A DNA stretch of 64,000 bases from Enterobacteriaceae bacterium LSJC7 (lineage in GTDB: Bacteria; Pseudomonadota; Gammaproteobacteria; Enterobacterales; Enterobacteriaceae). Below, piece by piece: positions 1-8,080 of this stretch. The notes under the pieces are model-generated. The model worked only from the letters and a program-made list of their open reading frames with translations, made no database searches and was not told the DNA's origin. Position 1 is the first letter of the stretch, and every line of letters begins with the position of its first letter. The stretch is from contig AMFN01000022.1 of assembly GCA_000302695.1 (NCBI GenBank), forward strand, positions 55,954 to 119,953, in the 5' to 3' direction. The position numbers were made by a program, and so were the translations under genes.

Positions 1-517
1 CGTCGTCACTGCGCACCACGCTTGCGGTCACGTCGCCTTCTTCGGCGTTAATCTTTTTCGCAATCTGGTTGAGGGACGTTTCATCATCCTTCAGCTCGAT
101 GCGCATTTCTTCGCCGTTGGCTTGCTCAATCACCATGGTGCGGGTGCCGCCACCCTGGGTGCCCAGACGCTCGTCGGCGTCTTTCTGGCCTGCTGAGGCC
201 AGCGAGTGCGCCGAAGCCAGCTGATTAACCACCACTTTATGCGTGCCGGACAGCGCACCTGCGCTGGTGGTCGCCGTAAAAGCGTCGTTGGAGCTGACTT
301 TCTGGGTATTAAACGCATCACCACTCAGCGCTTTCGTGCTGGTTTTGAGCGAGTTCATTGCGTCAGTAATCTGTCCCCAGGCCGAGATTTTCGCCTGGAA
401 GCTATTCTGTCGATTGGTATAAGGCGTTAAGCGCGTCTGTTCTGCTGCGGCCATCTGCGTCAGAAGAGAAGCAGTGTCCAGACCGGAGCCGACGCCTAAT
501 CCACTAATGGTTGCCAT
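1..517 (-). CDS. fliD: Flagellar hook-associated protein 2 (filament cap), N-terminal part
   Basis: Partial gene cut by the left window edge; only the first 172 codons are present. The start ATG lies at 517 and the product begins MATISGLGVGSGLD, the hallmark N-terminus of FliD, the pentameric cap at the growing tip of the flagellar filament that folds exported flagellin. The visible part covers the D0/D1 helices. FliD is exported by the flagellar type III apparatus, so no Sec signal is expected or seen. It is divergent from fliC, as in E. coli, and has its own sigma-28 promoter upstream. Confidence 0.93.
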   Translation of the reverse strand, partial: MATISGLGVGSGLDTASLLTQMAAAEQTRLTPYTNRQNSFQAKISAWGQITDAMNSLKTSTKALSGDAFNTQKVSSNDAFTATTSAGALSGTHKVVVNQLASAHSLASAGQKDADERLGTQGGGTRTMVIEQANGEEMRIELKDDETSLNQIAKKINAEEGDVTASVVRSDD

Positions 518-568
518 AACGTTTACCCTTTTCCTTTGCTGAGAGTTCTTATGTTCTTTCAGCTATAC

Positions 569-595
569 CTATCGGCATTTCTCGAACGAAGTTTA
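569..595 (-). promoter_or_regulatory. Sigma-28 (FliA) promoter of fliD
   Basis: Read on the minus strand this is TAAA, 15 bases, then GCCGATAG. It matches the sigma-28 consensus TAAA-N15-GCCGATAA except for the last base. It lies about 50 bp upstream of the fliD start, where a class 3 flagellar promoter is expected. Confidence 0.8.
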
Positions 596-811
596 ATCCT
601 TTTCGTTTTTACCAATAGCGAGAGAAGACGACAAAAGTCGTGTTATATCCCGCGTTCAATTTCGGCCCTTATCCCGACGTTACGAAACACGATCTATATA
701 AAAGGAAACGTTTTCGTCGCTAAAAGGCAAAATGCCAGGAGATTTCCAGGAAAAAAATGCGCGCTAACCACATGATCAAAATAGAAATTCAGATCTTTCT
801 AAAAAAAGTTC

Positions 812-838
812 TAAAGTCATAAAAACGACTTCCGATAA
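812..838 (+). promoter_or_regulatory. Sigma-28 (FliA) promoter of fliC
   Basis: TAAA at 812-815, a 15-base spacer, then TCCGATAA at 831-838. This is the flagellar sigma-28 consensus with one mismatch. It is about 75 bp upstream of the flagellin start and divergent from the fliD promoter. Confidence 0.85.
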
Positions 839-913
839 CTGTTAGTGCAAGCGGGACACCGCACTGAATCAACACGCTGTGAACCCACAGCGTCGCTAAC
901 AAAGGAAATGAAT

Positions 914-2005
914 ATGGCACAGGTCATCAACACCAACACTCTGTCTCTGACCGCTCAGAACAACATGAACCGTTCTCAGTCTGCACTGGGTACCGCGATT
1001 GAGCGTCTGTCTTCTGGTCTGCGTATCAACAGCGCAAAAGACGATGCAGCAGGTCAGGCGATTTCTAACCGCTTCACTGCAAACATCAACGGCCTGAGCC
1101 AGGCGTCCCGTAACGCCAACGACGGTATCTCTCTGGCGCAGACCACTGAAGGCGCGTTGAACGAAATCAACGACAACCTGCAGAACATCCGTCGTCTGAC
1201 CGTTCAGGCACAGAACGCCACCAACTCTGACTCTGACCGTAAGTCCATCCAGGACGAAATCGACCAGCGTCTGTCTGAAATCAACCGTATCGCTGAGCAG
1301 ACTGAGTTCAACGGCGTGAAGGTACTGAGCAAAGACCAGACCCTGAGCATTCAGGTTGGCGCCAACGATGGCCAGACCATCGAAATCAACCTGCATGAAA
1401 TGAGTGCAACTACTCTGGGTATGGACGGCTTTGACGTGACTAAGCTGGGTGGCCCGGGCGTAACAAACATTCAGACGTTAGGTGTAGGTAGCGAAATCGA
1501 TGCTACTAACGGCGATAAGTATGAGCTGGTAGCTGGCGACCTGGCTGCTTTTGACAAAGTCGTTTCCCTGACTGATGCCGATGGCAACACTCAAGTCGTT
1601 GGTATGAAAGCTGATGCTGACGGTAAGATGACCTACTCCACGCTTACGGCCGCGGACGAAGATACCGCTCCGGTAGCAGCAGCAGTAACGGACGCTGATT
1701 TCATCGCAGATCTGGATGCAGCTTTCGGTGGCACTGGCCCGCTGGCAACCATCGACGCCGCTATCGCTCAGGTTGACGAACTGCGCTCTGGCCTGGGTGC
1801 GGTACAGAACCGTTTCGATTCTGTTATCAACAACCTCGACAGCACCGTTAACAACCTGTCTGCTTCCCGCTCCCGTATCCTGGACGCGGACTACGCGACC
1901 GAAGTGTCCAACATGAGCCGCGCGCAGATCCTGCAGCAGGCTGGCACCACGGTTCTGGCGCAGGCTAACCAGGTTCCGCAGAACGTACTGTCTCTGCTGC
2001 GTTAA
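914..2005 (+). CDS. fliC: Flagellin
   Basis: Structural subunit of the flagellar filament, 363 residues. The conserved N-terminus (MAQVINTN...) and C-terminus (helix ending NQVPQNVLSLLR) form the D0/D1 domains that pack the filament core and carry the export signal. The central variable part (about residues 175-270) is short: the protein is well below the roughly 500 residues of E. coli K-12 flagellin, so the surface-exposed D2/D3 region is reduced. ATG 914 is chosen over ATG 908 and an upstream GTG because flagellins start MAQV and an AAGGA lies 7 bases upstream. It is monocistronic, with its own sigma-28 promoter and terminator. Confidence 0.97.
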   Translation: MAQVINTNTLSLTAQNNMNRSQSALGTAIERLSSGLRINSAKDDAAGQAISNRFTANINGLSQASRNANDGISLAQTTEGALNEINDNLQNIRRLTVQAQNATNSDSDRKSIQDEIDQRLSEINRIAEQTEFNGVKVLSKDQTLSIQVGANDGQTIEINLHEMSATTLGMDGFDVTKLGGPGVTNIQTLGVGSEIDATNGDKYELVAGDLAAFDKVVSLTDADGNTQVVGMKADADGKMTYSTLTAADEDTAPVAAAVTDADFIADLDAAFGGTGPLATIDAAIAQVDELRSGLGAVQNRFDSVINNLDSTVNNLSASRSRILDADYATEVSNMSRAQILQQAGTTVLAQANQVPQNVLSLLR

Positions 2006-2030
2006 TTCGCACGCTGAACAACGTACAAAA

Positions 2031-2057
2031 ACCCCATCGCAGCGCGGTGGGGTTTTT
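2031..2057 (+). terminator. Rho-independent terminator of fliC
   Basis: A 10-bp stem (ACCCCATCGC with GCGGTGGGGT, one G-U pair) and a 3-base loop are followed by a run of six T. It begins 25 bp after the fliC stop. Confidence 0.9.
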
Positions 2058-2170
2058 TATATCCGCAATCCAGAGAAATAAGGGGCCGTTTCGCAGGTTT
2101 ATTCAGCAATTGATTTTGCGCCAGCCAACGATAATAAGCATGATTTTTAGATTGTCGGATAAGCGTGACT

Positions 2171-2896
2171 GTGAACAACTTATATACCCAAGCCGGGACT
2201 GTGACAGAAAATAACGCGCTGTGGACAGAGTATGCTCCCCTGGTGCGCCATGAAGCCCTGCGTTTGCAGGTGCGGTTGCCCGCAAGCGTGGAACTGGATG
2301 ACCTTATCCAGGCCGGCATGATCGGGCTGCTGGGCGCCATTGATGGCTACGATCCGCAGCAAGGCACGCAGCTGCGCACCTGGATAACCCAGCGTGTGCG
2401 CTGGGCCATGATGGATGAATTGCGCGAGCGCGACTGGGTACCTCGGCGCGTGCGCAGCAACGCGCGCGACGTTGCGTCGGCCATCCGCCGAGTAGAACAG
2501 CGCCTCGGGCGTGCCGCAACAGAGACGGAAGTCGCCGAAGAGCTGGACGTGCCGCTGGAAACCTATCAGCAAATCCTGATGGACACCAATACCAGCCAAC
2601 TGTTCTCCCTGGACGAGCTTCAGGATGAGCAGAACGGCGGCGTGGAGCAGCCAGGCGAGCAGCACGAGCAGCAAAACCCGCTCCAGCAGCTGCTTTCCAG
2701 CACCATGCGCCAGCGCGTTATCGAAGAGATCCAACGTCTGCCGGAACGCGAACAGCTGCTGCTCAACCTTTATTACCAGCAAGAGCTGAACATGAAAGAA
2801 ATCGGTGCCGTACTGGGCGTCGGTGAACCGCGCGTCAGCCAGCTTCATAGCCAGGTTATCAAACGCCTGCGCGCTCGCCTACAGCTCACTGATTAA
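2171..2896 (+). CDS. fliA: Flagellar sigma factor 28
   Basis: RNA polymerase sigma factor for class 3 flagellar and chemotaxis genes, 241 residues. Sigma region 2 (LVRHEALRLQVRLPASVELDD, then the RDWVPR segment), region 3 and the region 4 helix-turn-helix (MKEIGAVLGVGEPRVSQLHSQ) are all present. GTG 2171 aligns with the E. coli start (MNSLYT against MNNLYT) and has GGATAAG 7 bases upstream; an in-frame GTG at 2165 is the alternative. In E. coli fliA is followed by fliZ. Here a terminator and a chemoreceptor gene follow, so fliZ is not at its usual place. The three sigma-28-type promoters in this window are its likely targets. Confidence 0.95.
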   Translation: MNNLYTQAGTVTENNALWTEYAPLVRHEALRLQVRLPASVELDDLIQAGMIGLLGAIDGYDPQQGTQLRTWITQRVRWAMMDELRERDWVPRRVRSNARDVASAIRRVEQRLGRAATETEVAEELDVPLETYQQILMDTNTSQLFSLDELQDEQNGGVEQPGEQHEQQNPLQQLLSSTMRQRVIEEIQRLPEREQLLLNLYYQQELNMKEIGAVLGVGEPRVSQLHSQVIKRLRARLQLTD

Positions 2897-2917
2897 CGTC
2901 AGTTCCACTGTAAAAAA

Positions 2918-2953
2918 GCGTCAGCGCCTTTCTCAGGATGCTGACGCATTTTT
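2918..2953 (+). terminator. Rho-independent terminator of fliA
   Basis: Perfect 8-bp stem GCGTCAGC / GCTGACGC with a 14-base loop, preceded by A6 and followed by a T-rich run. It closes the fliA unit and separates it from the chemoreceptor gene. Confidence 0.8.
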
Positions 2954-2987
2954 ACAGCTTCTGCTGCGCAACAATTACGCAATTTGC

Positions 2988-3014
2988 GCAAGTTTCCGCT
3001 CACCGCGCCGATAT
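2988..3014 (+). promoter_or_regulatory. Sigma-28 promoter of the chemoreceptor gene
   Basis: GCAAGTTT, 11 bases, then GCCGATAT. This fits the extended sigma-28 consensus TAAAGTTT-N11-GCCGATAA (six of eight and seven of eight positions). It ends 36 bp before the start codon, so the receptor looks like a class 3 flagellar gene. Confidence 0.75.
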
Positions 3015-3050
3015 GACTAAAGTCAGATATCTATTCAGGAAGAATGTGAA

Positions 3051-4697
3051 ATGAAAACCCTTAAGCTTTCCACCTACATGAAAGGTGCGTTGGTTATATT
3101 TTGTGCGATTACACTACTGGCAAATGCGCTGGTCATTATTAATGCCAACAGAACCAGCCAGTCTTTCACCCTGTTCGGGCTTGCCGATAAAAACTCACGC
3201 GAACTCACGCGTCTCGTCGATGCCGTAGATAACGTACGCGCCGACCTCAACTATGTGCATAACGACCCGAACATACAGCCGGCAGAATTTGAACGTCGCC
3301 ACGCAGAGCTGCAGGAGATGATGCGCAGATCAAAAGCGCATGCCGCCAATTTCCAGGGTTTTGAGAAATCCTCTGACGAAACCCGTCGCCTGAGCGACGA
3401 AATCAACAACGCCTTCACGGTGTTACTTGCGCGCTATGAAGGCAATATACAGCAGCTGGCTGCGCATAATAATAGCGGTTTTGACAATGGCACCTACGAG
3501 CGCCAGTTCCGTGATGCCATCGACAGGTATATGGCGCTGAACGAATCCCTGAGCCAGGCTGCGCAGAAAAAGTCAGAAAGCGACCGTAATAACTCAGTTC
3601 TGGTTGCTATCATCTTTATCACTATCGTGGTGCTCATCTCTGTTTTCGCCAGCTTCTGGTTGCGCAAACACCTGTTCCAGCGCCTGACATTCACCGCAGA
3701 CACCCTTGAGGCCATTGGCCGTGGTGAGCTCTACCACCAGTTCGATACCGGCGCGCGTAATGAAATTGGCGATATGCTGACGGCGCTCAAAAATATGCAG
3801 GCCTCGCTTGCTGACATGGCCGGCAAGATTCAGGACGGCTCATACGGCATCACCAGCAGCGCCGGTGAGATTGAAGTGGGTAACAATGACCTGTCTTCAC
3901 GCACTGAACAGCAGGCCGCAGCGCTCCAGGAAACTGCCGCCAGTATGGAAGAGTTGCGCATCACGGTTAAGCAGAACGCGGATAACGCCCGCCACGCCAG
4001 CCAGCTGACGGTCCATGCGAGCGATGTTGCACGCAAAGGTGGTGAAGTGATGACCAACGTCATCCAGACCATGAACCAGATTACCGAAAGCTCACGTCGC
4101 ATTGCTGATATCAACTCCGTTATCGACAGCATCGCGAACCAGACCAACATCCTGGCGCTTAACGCCGCCGTTGAAGCCGCCCGTGCCGGTGAGCAGGGTC
4201 GCGGCTTTGCTGTAGTGGCAAGCGAAGTACGAAACCTTGCCAAACGCAGCTCCGACGCCGCAAAAGAGATTAGCGGTCTGATTTCTCACTCGGTTGACAG
4301 CGTAAACGACGGCGCGAAGCTGGTCGAAAAAGCCGGGGAAACCATCCAGGGTATCGTGACTTCTGTTGCGCAAGTCAGCGACATCATGAATGAAATCACC
4401 TCGGCCACCGACGAGCAGAGCACGGGTATCGACCAGATTGCGCAGGCCATCAATGAGATGGACCTGGTCACGCAGCAGAACGCCGCGCTGGTTGAAGAAG
4501 TGGCCGCCGTCTCCACCACCATGTCTTCACAGGCCAACAACCTCAAAGACAGCGTGTCGATTTTCCAGATAAGCGAAAAGCGCGGCTACGTGCGCGCAGA
4601 GCCACTGCTCACCCGCACCGAACGCCCGGTGAAAAAAGCCAAACCGGTCGCCAAAGTTGAGAAAAACGATTACCACGATGAGTGGGATACGTTTTAA
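3051..4697 (+). CDS. Methyl-accepting chemotaxis protein
   Basis: Transmembrane chemoreceptor of 548 residues. The order is TM1 (about 13-34), a periplasmic helical sensor domain (about 35-180), TM2 (about 182-205), a HAMP linker and a long cytoplasmic coiled coil. The hairpin tip has the near-invariant receptor sequence around [20 protein letters not shown], which binds CheA and CheW. The C-terminus EWDTF matches the NWETF-type docking peptide for CheR/CheB, so it is probably a high-abundance, self-adapting receptor. The ligand cannot be told from sequence. It has its own sigma-28 promoter and terminator. Confidence 0.93.
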   Translation: MKTLKLSTYMKGALVIFCAITLLANALVIINANRTSQSFTLFGLADKNSRELTRLVDAVDNVRADLNYVHNDPNIQPAEFERRHAELQEMMRRSKAHAANFQGFEKSSDETRRLSDEINNAFTVLLARYEGNIQQLAAHNNSGFDNGTYERQFRDAIDRYMALNESLSQAAQKKSESDRNNSVLVAIIFITIVVLISVFASFWLRKHLFQRLTFTADTLEAIGRGELYHQFDTGARNEIGDMLTALKNMQASLADMAGKIQDGSYGITSSAGEIEVGNNDLSSRTEQQAAALQETAASMEELRITVKQNADNARHASQLTVHASDVARKGGEVMTNVIQTMNQITESSRRIADINSVIDSIANQTNILALNAAVEAARAGEQGRGFAVVASEVRNLAKRSSDAAKEISGLISHSVDSVNDGAKLVEKAGETIQGIVTSVAQVSDIMNEITSATDEQSTGIDQIAQAINEMDLVTQQNAALVEEVAAVSTTMSSQANNLKDSVSIFQISEKRGYVRAEPLLTRTERPVKKAKPVAKVEKNDYHDEWDTF

Positions 4698-4718
4698 TTT
4701 TTGAGTAGATAAACGAGA

Positions 4719-4747
4719 AGCCAGACGCTCTGCGTCTGGCTTTTTTT
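4719..4747 (+). terminator. Rho-independent terminator of the chemoreceptor gene
   Basis: 10-bp perfect stem AGCCAGACGC / GCGTCTGGCT with a TCT loop, running into seven T. It begins 22 bp after the stop codon. Confidence 0.9.
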
Positions 4748-4829
4748 ATTGCTCACGCAACACGTTTACCGCCACAACATCGAATGTCATGTCACACGTT
4801 TTGCCGCGCCACGTCGCTTAATTGCCCTT

Positions 4830-5732
4830 TTACGTACAGTGCGTTTTTTCAGTCACCATCTGATTTTTTGTAACCGCAAATTGCTCTCGCAGCCAACAGA
4901 GGAAAATATCGCGTCGCCTGTCAGAATGTAGAGGAAATGGTGAAAGTAAATAATAGGAAGACTTATCAGGCACGAAACCATATGGCGCGACTACATTGCC
5001 GCTCAGGACATCCCTGTCAGCCATATAAACAGAACTGACTGCCATCCCCATCCCTGCTGTTACCGCCTCCAGCATGATATAAAAATGCTCAAACCAGGAA
5101 TCCTGGCTGGCGGTAATATCAACCGTCGAGCCGGACTTCCACCGTGACCATGCGTCGGGGCGTGTCCGGGTGTGCAGGAGGTGTACGTCATTTTTGCCGT
5201 TTTGACACTGCTGCCAGACACTGGACGTACAAACCGGCCCCATAATTTCCTCACCAATCAACTCAGCATAGAGCGACGACTCCCAGGTGAAATCGTCTCG
5301 TCTGATAGCCACGTCCACATGATTTTGTTTGAAATTAATGGGTCCTCCCGCGGCAAAAAGGTGCAGCTGTATGTCTGGATATTGTGCTTTAAAGTCGGGT
5401 AACCGTGGAATTAACCATCGCATCATTATTGTGGGTTCACACGAAATAACCAGAGGGCTGGTAATATCGGCAACGCTCAGGTTTTTAATGGTTCCTTCCA
5501 GGATCTGGAATATTTCCTGACAAGCTTCATGCAGCCGCATGCCCTCCTGGGTTAAAAATAACGCCCGGTTCCTGCGCTCAAATAATTGCAGCCTCAGGCT
5601 GGCTTCCAGCTGGCTAATCTGGCGACTGACGGCCGACTGTGTCATGCACAACTCATCTGCCGCACGGTTGATGCTCTGGTGGCGAGCCGTAGCCTCAAAA
5701 AATCTAAGTGTATTTAAAGGCGGTAATTTCAT
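4830..5732 (-). CDS. LysR-type regulator, GcvA-like
   Basis: Transcription factor of about 300 residues. The N-terminal winged helix-turn-helix (LPPLNTLRFFEATARHQSINRAA region, then TQSAVSRQISQLE) is typical of the GcvA subgroup, followed by a periplasmic-binding-protein-like effector domain. The chosen start gives the family N-terminus MKLPPLN; an in-frame ATG at 5756 would add 8 residues, and neither has a clear ribosome site. It is divergent from the dioxygenase gene with about 125 bp between starts, so it probably controls the dioxygenase-exporter-phosphatase genes. That role is inferred from position only. Confidence 0.88.
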   Translation of the reverse strand: MKLPPLNTLRFFEATARHQSINRAADELCMTQSAVSRQISQLEASLRLQLFERRNRALFLTQEGMRLHEACQEIFQILEGTIKNLSVADITSPLVISCEPTIMMRWLIPRLPDFKAQYPDIQLHLFAAGGPINFKQNHVDVAIRRDDFTWESSLYAELIGEEIMGPVCTSSVWQQCQNGKNDVHLLHTRTRPDAWSRWKSGSTVDITASQDSWFEHFYIMLEAVTAGMGMAVSSVYMADRDVLSGNVVAPYGFVPDKSSYYLLSPFPLHSDRRRDIFLCWLREQFAVTKNQMVTEKTHCT

Positions 5733-5856
5733 AATAAATGATTTTTTGTTAACCATTACGGTGATGATAACTCATTTTTCAGCCCTGACGCGCTGTGAAA
5801 TACTTCATTACGTTCGTTCGGCAATGAATGCATTTAACACAATCAGGATGAATGTT

Positions 5857-6633
5857 ATGACCTCTCTACAATACGCTGTTAACAGTACAATCGACAAGCC
5901 AGAGTCTACAAAAGAATCGCTGGAAAGCATTAAACAAAAATTACAACATCACTCTTTTTATTTTATGCCGGCTGCCAATTTCCGTGAATACCTGCTACAT
6001 AAAAACGCTCATGCCCTTGATGATAAATCCTCATTTATTCAAAGCTGGCACGACCTGCATCTTGATAGCTTCATGGGCGACAATGGAAAATATCGCACCC
6101 GTCGCTATTCAACATTAAGTTATGATGAACAGGTCGGAAACTGGGTTAAAGAGGCCGATCAGCCACATTATCAAGGACGAGATTATAACGCGCTCAATGG
6201 CGGTATACCCCGTTATTTTTCACCAGTGGCAGAAAGCATTCTTTATGGCAATACCATGAGTAACATTATAAAATTTGGCTGCGATCTCTTTTCTGCCATT
6301 GAAAAAAATAAAAAATGGCATATTGAAGTTCACCAGTTCAGAATCTCCGCAAAATCAACTGAAGCAGGTAAGCCCACTCCCGAAGGTGTTCATCGGGATG
6401 GGGTAGATTATGTCTTGATGATAATGGTTAAACGGAAAAATATTAAAAACGGGCAAACGACGATTTATGATTTGAACAAGCATCCGCTCACAACTTTCAC
6501 GCTAAGTGATACCTTTGATGTAGCAATAGTCAACGATCATAACGTCTATCATGGCGTCAGTAATATTGAACCTCTGGATCACAATGATGTGGCCTACAGA
6601 GATATTTTCGTTGTGACTTACCGGAAAAAATAA
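5857..6633 (+). CDS. 2-oxoglutarate/Fe(II) dioxygenase, amino-acid hydroxylase type
   Basis: 258 residues. It resembles the 2OG-Fe dioxygenase family that includes bacterial L-isoleucine 4-hydroxylases. Likely iron ligands are His179 and Asp181 (in PTPEGVHRDGVD) and His232 (in VYHGVSN). Arg248 (AYRDIFVVTY) is placed to hold 2-oxoglutarate. The start is the ATG at 5857 because AGGA lies 8 bases upstream; upstream in-frame ATGs at 5824 and 5848 lack one. It is followed by a LysE-type exporter and a ThrH-like phosphatase. Together these suggest hydroxylation and export of a free aliphatic amino acid. The substrate is not shown by the sequence. Codon use is AT-rich compared with the flanking flagellar and srf genes, hinting at transfer. 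Confidence 0.85.
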   Translation: MTSLQYAVNSTIDKPESTKESLESIKQKLQHHSFYFMPAANFREYLLHKNAHALDDKSSFIQSWHDLHLDSFMGDNGKYRTRRYSTLSYDEQVGNWVKEADQPHYQGRDYNALNGGIPRYFSPVAESILYGNTMSNIIKFGCDLFSAIEKNKKWHIEVHQFRISAKSTEAGKPTPEGVHRDGVDYVLMIMVKRKNIKNGQTTIYDLNKHPLTTFTLSDTFDVAIVNDHNVYHGVSNIEPLDHNDVAYRDIFVVTYRKK

Positions 6634-6653
6634 AATACCCATCAGACCATGAC

Positions 6654-6679
6654 GGGGTGTTATACGCTGTTTTCACCCC
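6654..6679 (+). promoter_or_regulatory. Intercistronic hairpin between dioxygenase and exporter
   Basis: GGGGTG at 6654-6659 pairs with CACCCC at 6674-6679 across a 14-base AT-rich loop. There is no T run, so it may be an mRNA processing or stability element rather than a full terminator. Confidence 0.4.
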
Positions 6680-6698
6680 ATACTGTGAGAAACCCACT

Positions 6699-7316
6699 AT
6701 GCTTGAACTCATTTCCGTCGCAATCATTACTATACTGGCAGTCATCAGTCCGGGTGCAGATTTTGCAATGACAACCCGAAACAGCTATCTCTATGGCAGA
6801 ACAACGGGGCTGCTCTGCGCAGCAGGCATCGCATTAGGGGTACTAGTTCATGTCTGTTATACCATCATGGGCGTCGGCTTGATAATATCAAAGTCTCCCA
6901 ATCTGTTTCTTATTGTTAAAATCATTGGGGCGGCTTACTTAATTTATATCGGCTATAAAACGTTTATTGCCCGAGTTCAGATCAATAGTAATGATTCACC
7001 TGCTCCGTTAGTGTCTAAAAACGATGCACTACGCATTGGTTTTATGACCAATGCGCTTAACCCTAAAACCATGTTATTTGTCGTCAGCACCTATACACAA
7101 GTTGTGAATAGTGCCACTCCCTTAGGATTACAAATCGCCTATGGATGCTTTATGTCTTTTTCACATTGGGTATGGTTTAGTCTGGTTGCAATATTTTTCT
7201 CGCATCCCACGTTGAGGGCAACCATGATCCAAAGGCAGACAGTCTTAAATCGGGCTATTGGTTTAGTATTAATGGGCTTAGGGGCGTCGCTTATTAGCGT
7301 TCCCGTTCTTTCATAA
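6699..7316 (+). CDS. LysE/RhtB-family amino-acid exporter
   Basis: Inner-membrane exporter of 205 residues with five to six hydrophobic segments. The family signature ISPGADFAMTTRNS is near residue 20, and the second conserved block GFMTNALNPKTMLF is in the middle. RhtB-type members export homoserine, threonine or branched-chain amino acids. ATG 6699 starts the protein at MLELISV, the usual LysE beginning; an upstream in-frame ATG at 6657 would add an unlikely hydrophilic tail inside the hairpin. Its position between a hydroxylase and a phosphatase suggests that it exports the hydroxylated product. Confidence 0.9.
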   Translation: MLELISVAIITILAVISPGADFAMTTRNSYLYGRTTGLLCAAGIALGVLVHVCYTIMGVGLIISKSPNLFLIVKIIGAAYLIYIGYKTFIARVQINSNDSPAPLVSKNDALRIGFMTNALNPKTMLFVVSTYTQVVNSATPLGLQIAYGCFMSFSHWVWFSLVAIFFSHPTLRATMIQRQTVLNRAIGLVLMGLGASLISVPVLS

Positions 7317-7327
7317 CAGGTAGCATA

Positions 7328-7951
7328 ATGAAATTTGCATGTATTGATATGGAAGGGGTTCTCATCCCGGAAATGTGGCCTTATCTTGCTGAAAAATTTA
7401 TGCTTGCAGATCTGGCACTCACCACCAGAGAACTGCCAGATTATCCCGCACTGGTCGCACAGCGTATAAAGGTGTTGCGCGCCGCTAACATTACGCTGTC
7501 TGACATTAATCGTGAAATAAACAGGCTCGATATATTACCCGGCGCAGGGTCTTTTATTCAAAGGCTCAAACATGATTATGAAATAATCATCGTTTCAGAT
7601 GCCTTTATTCAAATGATAAGCCCCTTTTTACAAAAACTGTCTGTCGAGCATTACAGATGCCATCACTTTATTTGTGATGCTGATGATTACATTATCGGCA
7701 GTGAATACGCTCGGAAAAAGGGAAAGCACGAGGTTATTGACGAGTTACGTTCAGCCTATCCAGGCTGTGAAATCATCGCCGTCGGGGATGCGCTGAATGA
7801 TATCACTATGTTGCAAAAATCACAGCAGGGCTTTCTTTTTAATCCCTCTCCCGTCACGTTAAAACACGCACAAGACATAAACGTTGTTTATTCTTACCAG
7901 GAAATCATAGACAAATTATACGGCAAACCGCTCTATGGCCAGGTGTTATAG
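7328..7951 (+). CDS. thrH: ThrH-like HAD phosphatase
   Basis: HAD-superfamily enzyme of 207 residues related to Pseudomonas ThrH, a phosphoserine phosphatase that can also pass phosphate to homoserine. Motif I is seen as CIDMEGVL, where the usual first Asp of DxD-type motifs is Asp and the second position is Glu, as in ThrH. Motif II is IIVSDAF. Motif III/IV is IAVGDALNDITML. It lies 11 bp after the exporter stop with an AGG upstream. In this operon it could supply or recycle a serine/homoserine-type amino acid. ThrH activity is assigned by similarity only; the link to the dioxygenase is inferred. Confidence 0.8.
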   Translation: MKFACIDMEGVLIPEMWPYLAEKFMLADLALTTRELPDYPALVAQRIKVLRAANITLSDINREINRLDILPGAGSFIQRLKHDYEIIIVSDAFIQMISPFLQKLSVEHYRCHHFICDADDYIIGSEYARKKGKHEVIDELRSAYPGCEIIAVGDALNDITMLQKSQQGFLFNPSPVTLKHAQDINVVYSYQEIIDKLYGKPLYGQVL

Positions 7952-8015
7952 CCACAAACTGGCAATGAAAACAGCTGCGGTGGCTGCACCTCGTGCCCAA
8001 AGCAACATAAAGAAA

Positions 8016-8048
8016 CGCCTGGCAACGGTGAAAGACCGTTGCCAGGCG
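8016..8048. terminator. Hairpin between convergent thrH-like gene and srf operon
   Basis: Perfect 14-bp inverted repeat (CGCCTGGCAACGGT and its complement) with a 5-base loop. On the minus strand it is followed by TTTCTTTATG, which fits a terminator of the srf operon. It may also stop the incoming plus-strand transcript. Confidence 0.75.
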
Positions 8049-8080
8049 ATGTGCGTACCAGGCTGCGCTGTCAGAAATCG

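Noticed and set aside
896-1396. 166-codon minus-strand frame inside fliC
   Set aside because: Antisense to a highly conserved flagellin segment; no start context and no recognisable product.
4749-4931. Small plus-strand frame opposite the end of the LysR gene
   Set aside because: It overlaps the LysR coding region in antisense and lacks a ribosome site.
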